The translations under genes and the position numbers were made by a program. DNA of 64,000 nucleotides from Bacteroidia bacterium (GTDB lineage: Bacteria > Bacteroidota > Bacteroidia > Flavobacteriales > Flavobacteriaceae), in assembly GCA_030431055.1 (NCBI GenBank), contig JAUIJA010000001.1, positions 372,001 through 436,000 on the forward strand. Direction: 5' to 3'. Below are positions 54,856-63,575 of this stretch, in pieces. A model generated the notes under the pieces. That model was not told the origin of the DNA and made no database searches. It was given only the letters and a program-made list of their open reading frames with translations. Numbering within the stretch: position 1 is the stretch's first letter; each line of letters begins with the position of its first letter.

Positions 54856-55716
54856 ATGAAAATTTACCCTATAGAAGCCGGAAATTTTAAATTAGATGGT
54901 GGCGCAATGTTTGGTGTAGTACCTAAGTCTATTTGGAATAGAACTAACCCAGCAGATGCAAATAATTTAATCGACATTGCGGCTCGTTGTATGTTAATTG
55001 AAGACGGAAATCGATTGATTTTAATTGATACTGGAATGGGCAACAAACAGTCAGATAAATTTTTTGGATATTATTCACTTTGGGGCAATTTATCACTTGA
55101 AAAATCATTGAAAGAAAAAGGTTTTCATCCTGATGATATAACCGATGTTTTTATGACACACTTACACTTCGACCATTGTGGCGGAAGTGTAAATTGGAAC
55201 AAAGACCGAACAGGTTATGAAGTCGCATTTAAAAATGCACGTTATTGGACAAACGAAAATCACTGGAAATGGGCAACGATACCAAACGCTAGAGAAAAAG
55301 CGTCTTTCTTAAAAGAAAACATTTTACCTATGCAAGAAAGTGGTCATTTACATTTTATTTCTAGACCAAAAAACGGTTTTTCTGAAACTTCTGAGCTTGA
55401 TTTTGGAATTTTCTTTGCAGATGGACATACCGAAAAACAAATGATTCCAATGGTTAATTACAACGGAAAAGCAATTTGTTTTATGGCTGATTTGTTACCA
55501 ACAGCCGGACATATTCCGATTCCTTATGTAACGGGTTATGACACTCGACCATTACTTTCATTAGGAGAAAAAGAAGAGTTTTTAAAAATCGCTGCAGATA
55601 ATAATTATTACTTATGGTTAGAACATGACGCTCACAACCAAATTATAACCGTTCAGCATACCGAAAAAGGAGTTCGTTTAAAAGACGTCTTTACTTGTGA
55701 AGAAATCCTAAATTAG
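54856..55716 (+). CDS. Metallo-beta-lactamase-fold hydrolase
   Basis: A 286-residue cytosolic hydrolase without signal peptide. The metal motif HLHFDH gives H102, H104, D106 and H107; DGHTEKQM holds the next histidine and LEHDAHN the distal one. The build (N-terminal MKIYPIEAGNFKLDGG, long loop ARYWTNENHWKWA) resembles lactonase-like MBL enzymes such as the AttM/AiiA relatives, but substrate is unproven. It stands alone between sufA (divergent) and the subtilase gene. Only a weak promoter (TAACTTGC) is seen. Confidence 0.88.
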   Translation: MKIYPIEAGNFKLDGGAMFGVVPKSIWNRTNPADANNLIDIAARCMLIEDGNRLILIDTGMGNKQSDKFFGYYSLWGNLSLEKSLKEKGFHPDDITDVFMTHLHFDHCGGSVNWNKDRTGYEVAFKNARYWTNENHWKWATIPNAREKASFLKENILPMQESGHLHFISRPKNGFSETSELDFGIFFADGHTEKQMIPMVNYNGKAICFMADLLPTAGHIPIPYVTGYDTRPLLSLGEKEEFLKIAADNNYYLWLEHDAHNQIITVQHTEKGVRLKDVFTCEEILN

Positions 55717-55795
55717 TGTTAAAAGGCGCTTAAATTGTAACAAAAAGAAGCCATATTTGTCAAATAATAATAATTAAAAACATAAAACTTTATAA

Positions 55796-57385
55796 ATGAG
55801 AACTTTAAAACCTATTTATGTTTCTACAGTTGCAGCTTTGTTATTAGCTAGCTGTGGACCATCAAAAATGATTTCAACACCTATTGCAAATGTTGATAAT
55901 CAACCTCTAAAAATCACTCCATTAGCTGAAAATGATTTAAAAAGATGGAGTCATTTAGATTTAGTAAAAGATACTGTTCCTGGAATGAGTGTTGATAAAG
56001 CTTATGCTGAATTATTAAAAGGGAAAAAATCTTCAACTGTAATTGTTGGTATTGTAGATTCTGGTGTAGATATTCGTCACGAAGATTTACAAGGACAAAT
56101 TTGGGTTAACCCAAAAGAAATTGCTGGAAATGGTAAAGATGACGATAATAACGGTTACATCGATGATATTAATGGTTGGAATTTCTTAGGCGATAGTAAT
56201 GATGAGCAATTAGAAATGACTCGTATCGTTGCTAAAGGTCCTGGAACTGCTGAATATGATAAAGCTAAAGCTGAATTAGATCAAGAAATTGCTGGAATAA
56301 TGCAAACTAAACAACAAATCGATATGATTGTTGCTGCAGATAAAGCAATTAAAGAGCATCTTAAAAAAGATAACTTTACTTTAGAAGATGTTAAAGCAAT
56401 GGAAACTGAAGACCCAACTTTATCTCAATATAAAGCAATGTTTACGCAAATTTTATCAAATACTTCTAAAGAAGATTTTGATGCAAGAATTCAAAGAGGT
56501 GTAGATTATGTTTACGACCAATTAAACTATAATTTAAATGTAGATTTTGACGGAAGAAAAGTTGTTGGTGATAATGTTGAAGATTTAACAGATACTAAAT
56601 ACGGAAACAACAACGTAATTGGTCCAGATCCAGAAGATGCAAAACACGGAACTCACGTTGCTGGTATTGTTGCTCAAGTTAGAGGAAACGGAAAAGGTGG
56701 AGACGGAGTTGCTAAAGATGTTAAAATAATGGCTATTAGAGCAGTTCCTAATGGTGATGAGTATGATAAAGACATTGCTTTAGGTATTCGTTATGCTGTA
56801 GATAATGGAGCTAAAGTAATTAATGGTTCTTTCGGAAAATACTATTCTCCAAACAAAGAATGGGTTCAAGACGCATTAAAATATGCTGCTTCTAAAGATG
56901 TTTTAGTGATTTTTGCTGCAGGTAATGATTCTAAAGATTTAGATGTTGTAAACAAATATCCAAGTGATTCTTATGATGGTGCTCCAGAAATTTCTAACAA
57001 CGTAATTATCGTTGGTGCATTAAATGTAGAGTATGGTTCTAATATGGTAGCTCCTTTTTCAAACTACGGAAAGAAAAATGTAGATGTTTTTGCTCCAGGT
57101 ATGAAAATCTATGCTACTACACCAAATCAAACGTATGAGTATTTACAAGGAACATCTATGGCTTCTCCTAATGTAGCTGGAGTTGCTGCTTTAATTCGTT
57201 CTTATTATCCAAAATTAACTGCTGCTCAAGTAAAACAAATTATTATGGACAGTGGTTTAGCATTGAAAAACGATGTTAAAGTTGGTGAAGACCAACATAA
57301 AGCAAACTTCTCTGAAGTTTCAAAAACAGGAAAAATTGTTAATGCTTACAATGCATTAATTATGGCAGAGCAAATGTCAAAATAA
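55796..57385 (+). CDS. S8 subtilisin-like lipoprotein protease
   Basis: A 529-residue protease. Lipobox LLAS-C20, so it is likely membrane-anchored. Catalytic triad D88 (IVDSG), H284 (HGTHVAG) and S454 (GTSMASPN), with oxyanion N377 in FAAGN. Between Asp and His lies an unusually long insertion (about 140-275) that is mostly helical and charged (AEYDKAKAELDQEIAGIMQTKQQ). There is no T9SS domain. A near-consensus -7 box (CATATTTGT) lies upstream. Confidence 0.92.
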   Translation: MRTLKPIYVSTVAALLLASCGPSKMISTPIANVDNQPLKITPLAENDLKRWSHLDLVKDTVPGMSVDKAYAELLKGKKSSTVIVGIVDSGVDIRHEDLQGQIWVNPKEIAGNGKDDDNNGYIDDINGWNFLGDSNDEQLEMTRIVAKGPGTAEYDKAKAELDQEIAGIMQTKQQIDMIVAADKAIKEHLKKDNFTLEDVKAMETEDPTLSQYKAMFTQILSNTSKEDFDARIQRGVDYVYDQLNYNLNVDFDGRKVVGDNVEDLTDTKYGNNNVIGPDPEDAKHGTHVAGIVAQVRGNGKGGDGVAKDVKIMAIRAVPNGDEYDKDIALGIRYAVDNGAKVINGSFGKYYSPNKEWVQDALKYAASKDVLVIFAAGNDSKDLDVVNKYPSDSYDGAPEISNNVIIVGALNVEYGSNMVAPFSNYGKKNVDVFAPGMKIYATTPNQTYEYLQGTSMASPNVAGVAALIRSYYPKLTAAQVKQIIMDSGLALKNDVKVGEDQHKANFSEVSKTGKIVNAYNALIMAEQMSK

Positions 57386-57405
57386 TTCTAAAATTACACT
57401 TAACT

Positions 57406-57448
57406 AACCACAAAATCGACTTTACTAAAATTCGGTTTTGTGGTTTTT
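57406..57448 (+). terminator. Terminator after the subtilase gene
   Basis: AACCACAAAA/TTTTGTGGTT arms continued by TCGA/TCGG pairs, loop of 12 bases, T-tail after. It lies only 11 bases before the M1 peptidase start codon. Confidence 0.8.
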
Positions 57449-57459
57449 AATTTATAGCT

Positions 57460-59337
57460 ATGAAGAAACTTTTATTAATAACTTTCCTTTCTGCATTAGG
57501 ATATAGTCAAAACAATCCAAACCCTGGTTACTGGCAACAACATGTCGATTATAAAATGAACGTCGATATGAATGTAAAAAACTATCAATACAAAGGAAAT
57601 CAAGAACTGGTTTACACAAATAATTCGCCAGATACTTTAAAAAAGGTTTTTTATCATTTGTATCCAAATGCTTTTCAACCTGGAAGTGAAATGGATGTTC
57701 GCCTTCAAACTATTGCCGATCCTGATAAAAGAATGGTAAAATCATTCAAAAGAGGAAATGAAGACGTTACAGAAAGTAGAATTAGCACTTTAAAGCCAAA
57801 TGAAATTGGTTATTTAAAAATCACCAATTTTAAACAAAACGGTACTAAAGCTCAAACAAAAGTGGTAGGTACAGTATTAGAAGTAACTTTAAACGAAGTA
57901 ATTCTACCACATCAAAAAGCTACATTTACTTTAGATTTTGACGGACAAGTTCCTTTGCAAGTACGCCGTTCAGGAAGAAATTCAGAAGAAGGTGTTGCAC
58001 TTTCTATGACGCAATGGTATCCAAAAATGGCCGAATATGATTTTGAAGGTTGGCATGCCGATCCTTACATAGGAAGAGAATTTCATGGTGTTTGGGGGAA
58101 TTTTGATGTAAAAATAACCATTGACAAAGAATACACTGTTGGAGGAACTGGGTACCTTCAAAATAAAAATGAAATTGGTCACGGTTATCAGGATGACGGT
58201 ATTGAAGTAAAACACAAGAGAAAAGTAAAAAATTTGACTTGGCATTTTATTGCGCCTAATGTACATGATTTTACATGGGCGGCCGATAATGAGTATATCC
58301 ACGACAAAGTTATAGGTCCAAATAATGTAGAACTCCATTTTCTATACAAAAACAAAACTGAAATTTTAGAAAATTGGAAAAAATTACAACCTAAAACCGT
58401 TGAATTATTGGATTATTTCAACAAAACCGTTGGCGAATATCCATACAAACAATACTCTGTAATTCAAGGTGGTGATGGTGGAATGGAATACGGAATGTGT
58501 ACCTTAATTACGGGTAACAGAAGCTTTGGGAGTTTAGTAGGTGTTACCGCTCACGAACTTGCCCATTCATGGTTCCAATTTGTATTGGCATCAAACGAAA
58601 GCAAACACGAATGGATGGATGAAGGATTCACTTCTTTTATTTCCGATTTAGCTATGCAACAAATAATGCCTGAAAAACCAGGAGAAGAACAAAATCCATT
58701 TGAAAGCGCTTATGCAAATTATCGCTACTTAGTAAAAACAGGGAAAGAGCAACCGCTTTCTACTCATGCCGATCGCTATGACTATAATATGACTTATGGT
58801 ATAGGTGCTTATAGTAAAGGTGAAATTTTCTTATCGCAATTAGGATATGTAATTGGAGTAGAAAATTTAATGAAAACTTTAAAACGTTACTATTACGATT
58901 ACAAGTTTACACATCCAACTCCAAATGATATTAAAAGAACTGCTGAAAAAGTTTCTGGAGCCAATTTAGATTGGTATTTAGTAGATTGGACCCAAACTAC
59001 TAATACTATTGATTACGCCGTTAAAAGCGTTGTAAATAGTGCAAAAACTAATGAAATTACTTTGGAACGAATTGGAAGAATGCCAATGCCAATTGATTTA
59101 TTAGTAGTTTATGAAGACGGAACACAAGAGACCTTCTACATTCCAAATACGTTAATGCGTTGGGAAAAACCAAATCCTTACGGAAACCTAAAACGTACTG
59201 TTTTAAAAGGATGGGATTGGGCTTATCCTACATTTACCTTTGAAACTTCTAAAAAAGGAATTAAAGCGGTTATTATTGACCCTAGTGGTTTAATGGCCGA
59301 TGTTGATTTAAACAATAATACTTGGGAGAAAAAATAA
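57460..59337 (+). CDS. M1-family metallopeptidase, exported
   Basis: A 625-residue zinc aminopeptidase-family protein. Signal peptide 1-16 (ending GYSQ). The zinc site HELAH has H365, E366 and H369, with E388 in WMDEGF giving the HEXXH-18-E spacing of M1. The exopeptidase motif appears as GGMEYG near 341-346. The N-terminal beta domain (about 25-220) is typical. No T9SS domain, so periplasmic or outer-membrane location. It degrades peptides from the N-terminus; likely nutritional. Confidence 0.93.
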   Translation: MKKLLLITFLSALGYSQNNPNPGYWQQHVDYKMNVDMNVKNYQYKGNQELVYTNNSPDTLKKVFYHLYPNAFQPGSEMDVRLQTIADPDKRMVKSFKRGNEDVTESRISTLKPNEIGYLKITNFKQNGTKAQTKVVGTVLEVTLNEVILPHQKATFTLDFDGQVPLQVRRSGRNSEEGVALSMTQWYPKMAEYDFEGWHADPYIGREFHGVWGNFDVKITIDKEYTVGGTGYLQNKNEIGHGYQDDGIEVKHKRKVKNLTWHFIAPNVHDFTWAADNEYIHDKVIGPNNVELHFLYKNKTEILENWKKLQPKTVELLDYFNKTVGEYPYKQYSVIQGGDGGMEYGMCTLITGNRSFGSLVGVTAHELAHSWFQFVLASNESKHEWMDEGFTSFISDLAMQQIMPEKPGEEQNPFESAYANYRYLVKTGKEQPLSTHADRYDYNMTYGIGAYSKGEIFLSQLGYVIGVENLMKTLKRYYYDYKFTHPTPNDIKRTAEKVSGANLDWYLVDWTQTTNTIDYAVKSVVNSAKTNEITLERIGRMPMPIDLLVVYEDGTQETFYIPNTLMRWEKPNPYGNLKRTVLKGWDWAYPTFTFETSKKGIKAVIIDPSGLMADVDLNNNTWEKK

Positions 59338-59353
59338 TTCTTTTCAAAAAAGT

Positions 59354-59380
59354 AAAAGCCGCCTTTTAGGTGGCTTTTTT
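59354..59380 (+). terminator. Terminator between the M1 gene and rnpA
   Basis: AAAGCCGCCT/AGGTGGCTTT stem (one G-U pair), T6 tail. The rnpA promoter begins three bases later. Confidence 0.85.
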
Positions 59381-59382
59381 TA

Positions 59383-59391
59383 TACCTTTGT
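59383..59391 (+). promoter_or_regulatory. rnpA -7 box, near-leaderless
   Basis: TACCTTTGT, a full match to TAnnTTTGY, ends three bases before the rnpA ATG at 59395. Confidence 0.7.
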
Positions 59392-59394
59392 CTT

Positions 59395-59766
59395 ATGAAA
59401 TTCAACTATCCTAAAAGCGAAAAACTAAAAAGCAAAAACACGATTGACCTTCTTTTTTCTGAAGGAAAATCAGTGGCTAAATATCCGTTGCGCTTAGTTT
59501 ATGTTGAAAATCCTAATTCTGAAGAAAAACTCCAAATAGGTTTTTCGGTTTCAAAACGCTATTTCAAAAAAGCGGTTGACAGAAATCATTTTAAGCGATT
59601 ACTACGTGAAGCTTATCGTTTAAACAAACACAGTTTATTAGAAAACCTTGATAAACCTTATGCTATGATGCTTTTGTATCAAACAAAAGAACAATTATCA
59701 TTTGGAGAAATTCAGGAAAAAACAATTGCTTTATTTGAAAAATTTCAAAAAGAAGTTATAAAATAA
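59395..59766 (+). CDS. rnpA: Ribonuclease P protein component
   Basis: Protein part of RNase P, which trims the 5' ends of tRNA precursors. In 123 residues it shows KLKSKNTIDLLFSEGKSV at the start, GFSVSKRYFKKAVDRNHFKRLLREAYR (about 48-75) with the conserved RNR-type RNA-binding motif, and a C-terminal helix. rpmH is not adjacent, unlike in most bacteria. The mRNA is expected to be almost leaderless. Confidence 0.95.
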   Translation: MKFNYPKSEKLKSKNTIDLLFSEGKSVAKYPLRLVYVENPNSEEKLQIGFSVSKRYFKKAVDRNHFKRLLREAYRLNKHSLLENLDKPYAMMLLYQTKEQLSFGEIQEKTIALFEKFQKEVIK

Positions 59767-59776
59767 ACTTTGGCTA

Positions 59777-59785
59777 TATTTTTGT
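59777..59785 (+). promoter_or_regulatory. -7 box for the DUF4349 operon
   Basis: TATTTTTGT, a full match to TAnnTTTGY, giving a leader of about 47 nt before the ATG at 59838. Confidence 0.6.
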
Positions 59786-59837
59786 TATTCATACTTTTAT
59801 AGGAAAATGTAACGTTATCTCTTAAAAACTATAAAGT

Positions 59838-60662
59838 ATGAAAATTCTAATTTCTTATCTCTCTTTCTTGGTTTTACCATTAATGTGTAGTCAAGGTGGC
59901 TCTGAAGACTACGCAACGGAAACTATGGCTGTTGAAGCTTCTTACGAAGAATTACCGCAACAAAAAAACAGTGATTTTATTGCTAATGATGAAAATCAAA
60001 ATGAAGCCAACACAAAAATCATTAAAACAGCTAATTTAAGATTTGCAACCGCTAATATTGATGAAAGCTATGCTTTAGTACAAAAATCGGCTCAAAAATA
60101 TAAAGCGATACTTCAAAACGACAATACTGGAAAAGATTATTATTCTGTCTATAGAAATGTAACATTACGCATACCTAAACAATATTTCGATGCGTTTATT
60201 AATGAGTTGGGTAAAGGAGTCGCTTATTTTGACCGAAAAGAAATTTTAGCTAGAGATGTAACCGAAGAATTTGTAGATGTCGAAGCGCGATTAAAAGCTA
60301 AACAAACGTTAGAAAAACGTTATTTGGAATTATTGGACAAAGCCAATAAAGTTTCAGAGATATTAGAAATTGAAAAAGAGTTAGCAAACATTCGCGAAGA
60401 GATTGAAGCCAAACAAGGACGTTTACAATATTTACAAAGTCGTGTTGCAATGAGTACAATTACCATTGAAATGTACACCGAAAAACCACAAGGAACAGGA
60501 ACAACCGTTTCTTACGGCACAAAAATGTGGAATGCTATTAAATCTGGATTTAACGGATTGTCAAGTTTCTTCTTAGGAATTCTTCATGTTTGGCCATTTA
60601 TCCTTATTTTAGCAGTAGTTCTATTCTTTATTAGACGAAAACTTCGCAAAAAAAATTCATAA
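59838..60662 (+). CDS. DUF4349-family membrane protein
   Basis: A 274-residue envelope protein. N-terminal signal with a possible lipobox (PLMC, C17), a DUF4349 domain (about 60-230) including IIKTANLRFATANIDESYALV and VTLRIPKQYFDAFINELG, a coiled coil (about 150-200, EARLKAKQTLEKRYLELL), and one C-terminal membrane helix (about 240-265) followed by a basic end. Function unknown. The next gene starts 2 bases after its stop, so they are co-transcribed. Confidence 0.87.
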   Translation: MKILISYLSFLVLPLMCSQGGSEDYATETMAVEASYEELPQQKNSDFIANDENQNEANTKIIKTANLRFATANIDESYALVQKSAQKYKAILQNDNTGKDYYSVYRNVTLRIPKQYFDAFINELGKGVAYFDRKEILARDVTEEFVDVEARLKAKQTLEKRYLELLDKANKVSEILEIEKELANIREEIEAKQGRLQYLQSRVAMSTITIEMYTEKPQGTGTTVSYGTKMWNAIKSGFNGLSSFFLGILHVWPFILILAVVLFFIRRKLRKKNS

Positions 60663-60664
60663 AA

Positions 60665-62290
60665 ATGAAACGATTCTTTAAAAAGCACTATATATTGACT
60701 TCGCTTGCCGTAGGGTTTTTCTTCATTGGTGTAAGTTTTAAAAATGATTTCTTTGAAATTGCTAAGCAAATAGAAATCTTTACTGAAACGTTTAAAACCG
60801 TAAACCAAAACTATGTTGACGAAACCAATCCTGGCGAACTAATGAATGTTGCGCTTAAAGGAATGTTGGCAGAATTAGATCCGTACACAGTGTTTTTTAA
60901 CGAACAAGATGTTCTTCGCTTTAAAATAAACAATACAGGTGAATATACCGGAATTGGAGCTTTGGTTCAACGAATCGATGGCCACGTTATTTTAAAAGAA
61001 GTGTATCGTGGTTTTTCAGCAGATAAAGCAGGGTTAAAAGCTGGCGATGAAATTATCCAAATTGATGATATTAATTTACGCGAATACACAGAAGATGCTT
61101 CGCAATTATTACGAGGTTCAAAAAGTAGTAAAGTAAACATCAAGTATATAAGACAAGGAAAAACAATTGCAACGGAAATTATCTTAAACGAAGTCGAAAT
61201 AAAAGCAGTTCCGTTTTACAAATTGATAGATACAAATACTGGATATATTGTTTTATCTAAATTTACCGAAACTGCAAGTAAAGAAGTGCGTTCAGCATTT
61301 TTAGACTTAAAAGGAAAAGGCGCAACAAAAATCATTTTAGACTTGCGTGGAAATCCTGGTGGATTATTACACGAAGCAGTAAATATTTGCAATTTATTCG
61401 TTCCAAAAAATGAAATTATTGTAACGACAAAATCTAAAAATGAAAAACATAACAATACTTATAGAACACGAAATGAACCTTTAGATTTAGATATTCCGTT
61501 AGCTGTTATTGTTGATGGAAAAAGCGCTTCTGCATCAGAAATTGTTTCCGGAGCTTTACAAGATTTAGATCGTGCCGTAATCTTAGGAAGTAGAAGCTTC
61601 GGAAAAGGTCTAGTACAACGTCCGTTAAACTTATCTTACGGAACACAAGTAAAAGTTACGATTTCTCGTTATTACACACCTTCTGGAAGATGTATTCAAG
61701 CTTTAGATTATTCACGTAAAGACGAAAACGGAAAAGCGATAAAGAAAACACAAGAAGAGTTCAATGCATTCAAAACCAAAAAAGGAAGAACAGTTTATGA
61801 TGGCGGAGGAATCGAACCTGATATCGCTATTAAAGAAACTAAAACAAGTGCAATAACTGATGCTTTACTAAAAAACAATGCAATTTTCGATTTTGCTACA
61901 AAACTATATTATCAAAAACCTAACAATACAAAAGTTTCAGATACTGATTTTGACGCTTTTAAAGCTTTTGTAAAACAAGAAAAATACAAACTTGATACAG
62001 AAACTGAACGAGCAATGGAATTGTTGCTAGAAAAAGCTAAAAAAGAAAAAATTGATGACGTTATTGCTTCTCAATACAATCAATTAGCAAATCGTATTAA
62101 ACAAAGTGAAGAAGCTGAAATTGAAAAATATAAGGTTGAAATTATTAAACAACTTGAAGAAGAATTGATTATTAGAAATGAATATCGTGACGGTCTTTAT
62201 AACTTTTACACGCAACAAAATATAGAAATTAAAAAAGCGAAAAGCGTTTTAAATAACATTACAGAATACAAATCTATCTTAAAACAATAA
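60665..62290 (+). CDS. S41-family C-terminal processing protease
   Basis: A 541-residue Ser-Lys protease of the CtpA/Prc type. One N-terminal membrane helix (about 8-24), a PDZ domain (about 85-165, GIGALVQRIDGHVILKEVY and AGLKAGDEIIQIDD), and the catalytic domain with the SASASE block (287-292). S289 and K314 (GSRSFGKG) are 25 residues apart, as in CtpA enzymes. A long C-terminal coiled tail follows. It trims or degrades envelope proteins. Followed after 2 bases by the OmpA-domain gene. Confidence 0.93.
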   Translation: MKRFFKKHYILTSLAVGFFFIGVSFKNDFFEIAKQIEIFTETFKTVNQNYVDETNPGELMNVALKGMLAELDPYTVFFNEQDVLRFKINNTGEYTGIGALVQRIDGHVILKEVYRGFSADKAGLKAGDEIIQIDDINLREYTEDASQLLRGSKSSKVNIKYIRQGKTIATEIILNEVEIKAVPFYKLIDTNTGYIVLSKFTETASKEVRSAFLDLKGKGATKIILDLRGNPGGLLHEAVNICNLFVPKNEIIVTTKSKNEKHNNTYRTRNEPLDLDIPLAVIVDGKSASASEIVSGALQDLDRAVILGSRSFGKGLVQRPLNLSYGTQVKVTISRYYTPSGRCIQALDYSRKDENGKAIKKTQEEFNAFKTKKGRTVYDGGGIEPDIAIKETKTSAITDALLKNNAIFDFATKLYYQKPNNTKVSDTDFDAFKAFVKQEKYKLDTETERAMELLLEKAKKEKIDDVIASQYNQLANRIKQSEEAEIEKYKVEIIKQLEEELIIRNEYRDGLYNFYTQQNIEIKKAKSVLNNITEYKSILKQ

Positions 62291-62292
62291 TA

Positions 62293-63111
62293 ATGAAAAA
62301 AACACTACTATTTCTTTTTGGGTTTATCTCATTTTTGAGCTATTCACAAGACGAAGAAGTGCACTCTATTTACTTCGAATTTGACAAATACAATTTAAAA
62401 CCAGAACAAGCCGAAGCCGTTGTAGGTTTCATAAAAAAACTAGACACTTCAAAAGTTGAAACTATTGAGATTTTTGGCTATTGTGATGACAGAGGTAAAG
62501 ATGCTTATAACTACAAGCTTTCAACAGATAGAGCTACAACTGTAAAAAATAAACTAATTGAAAAAGGTGTTAAAAGTAAAATTATCATCACCCTTGAAGG
62601 AAAAGGAAGGATTTTAATAGATGATGATGTGTTAGATAATGTGCCTGAAGTAAGATCAAAAAACCGTCGTGTAGATGTTGTAGTTAATTATAAAGCCGTT
62701 GTTGTTTCGCATTTAGGCGTACCTAATTTATACGAAAAACTTCCAAAAAACCCTGCAGTTGGTCAACGAATTTATTTAGACAATGTTTTATTTGAACGTG
62801 GCAGCAGTAAACTTACTTATAAAGCAAAAAAACAATTAGATTATATAGCAAAACAATTGCGTCGACATCCAAAACTTGAGTTTGAAATTCAAGGCCATGT
62901 ATGTTGTACACCTTATCATACAGAAGCAATTGATAGAGCTACAAAAAAACGCGAGTTATCAACAAATAGAGCGGAGCGTGTTTTTAAATATTTTTATTAT
63001 CGAAAAATACCTAAATCTAGAATGAAAACTAAAGGATTAGGTACTGCTCAACCGCTAGGAAAAGGTTCGCGATTTGACAGAAGAGTAGAATTAGTTATTA
63101 CGAAGATTTAA
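62293..63111 (+). CDS. Exported protein with two tandem OmpA-like domains
   Basis: A 272-residue protein. The signal peptide (1-18, ending SYSQ) is followed by two OmpA C-terminal peptidoglycan-binding domains: domain 1 (about 25-135) with IYFEFDKYNLKPEQAEAV, FGYCDDRGKDAYNYKLSTDRA and NRRVDVVV; domain 2 (about 155-272) with NVLFERGSSKLTYKAKKQLD, IQGHVCCTP and DRRVELVI. There is no barrel, so it is a periplasmic peptidoglycan linker. Third gene of the DUF4349-S41 operon. Confidence 0.88.
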   Translation: MKKTLLFLFGFISFLSYSQDEEVHSIYFEFDKYNLKPEQAEAVVGFIKKLDTSKVETIEIFGYCDDRGKDAYNYKLSTDRATTVKNKLIEKGVKSKIIITLEGKGRILIDDDVLDNVPEVRSKNRRVDVVVNYKAVVVSHLGVPNLYEKLPKNPAVGQRIYLDNVLFERGSSKLTYKAKKQLDYIAKQLRRHPKLEFEIQGHVCCTPYHTEAIDRATKKRELSTNRAERVFKYFYYRKIPKSRMKTKGLGTAQPLGKGSRFDRRVELVITKI

Positions 63112-63116
63112 ATAAG

Positions 63117-63144
63117 AAAGCCTGATTTGTTTCAGGCTTTTTTC
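63117..63144. terminator. Bidirectional terminator overlapping the end of the ElaA-like gene
   Basis: AAAGCCTGA/TCAGGCTTT stem, 6-base loop, T-run. The right arm contains the final codons (GCC TGA on the minus strand) of the acetyltransferase gene ending at 63132. Confidence 0.8.
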
Positions 63145-63575
63145 ATTCTTATATGCGGAATATCATCTTCTAGATACATTTCGCTTATTTGCTGAAATCC
63201 ATGTGACTCATAAAAACTTTTTAAATATTCTTGAGCTGAAATTTCAATAGTTGTTTCATTAAAATTATCTTGTATTACTTGAATAGAAGCTTTCATTAAA
63301 TCGTGTCCGAATTTCTTCTCACGGTATTTTTCCTTTACTACTACTCTACCTATTGAGGTTTCTTCAAAATAATATCCTTTATCAAATAAACGCGCATAAG
63401 CCACTAATTCGTCGTTGTAATATCCTAAAACATGAATAGCTTTTGCATCTTTGCCATCTACATCTTGATAGACGCAGTTTTGCTCTACAACAAACACTTC
63501 TGAACGCAATTGAAGTAAATTGTATAGTTCGTTTATAGAAAGTTCGTTAAATCGCTTTATTTTGAATTGAATCAT
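63132..63575 (-). CDS. ElaA-like GNAT acetyltransferase
   Basis: A 147-residue GNAT-fold enzyme. YNLLQLRSEVFVVEQNCVYQDVDGKD (about 17-42) is the signature of the ElaA family, and IGRVVVKEKYREKKFGHDLM (about 75-95) is the acetyl-CoA binding motif A. Substrate unknown. The coding end lies inside a terminator hairpin. It starts on the stop codon base of the upstream gene, so the two are coupled. Confidence 0.9.
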   Translation of the reverse strand: MIQFKIKRFNELSINELYNLLQLRSEVFVVEQNCVYQDVDGKDAKAIHVLGYYNDELVAYARLFDKGYYFEETSIGRVVVKEKYREKKFGHDLMKASIQVIQDNFNETTIEISAQEYLKSFYESHGFQQISEMYLEDDIPHIRMKKA

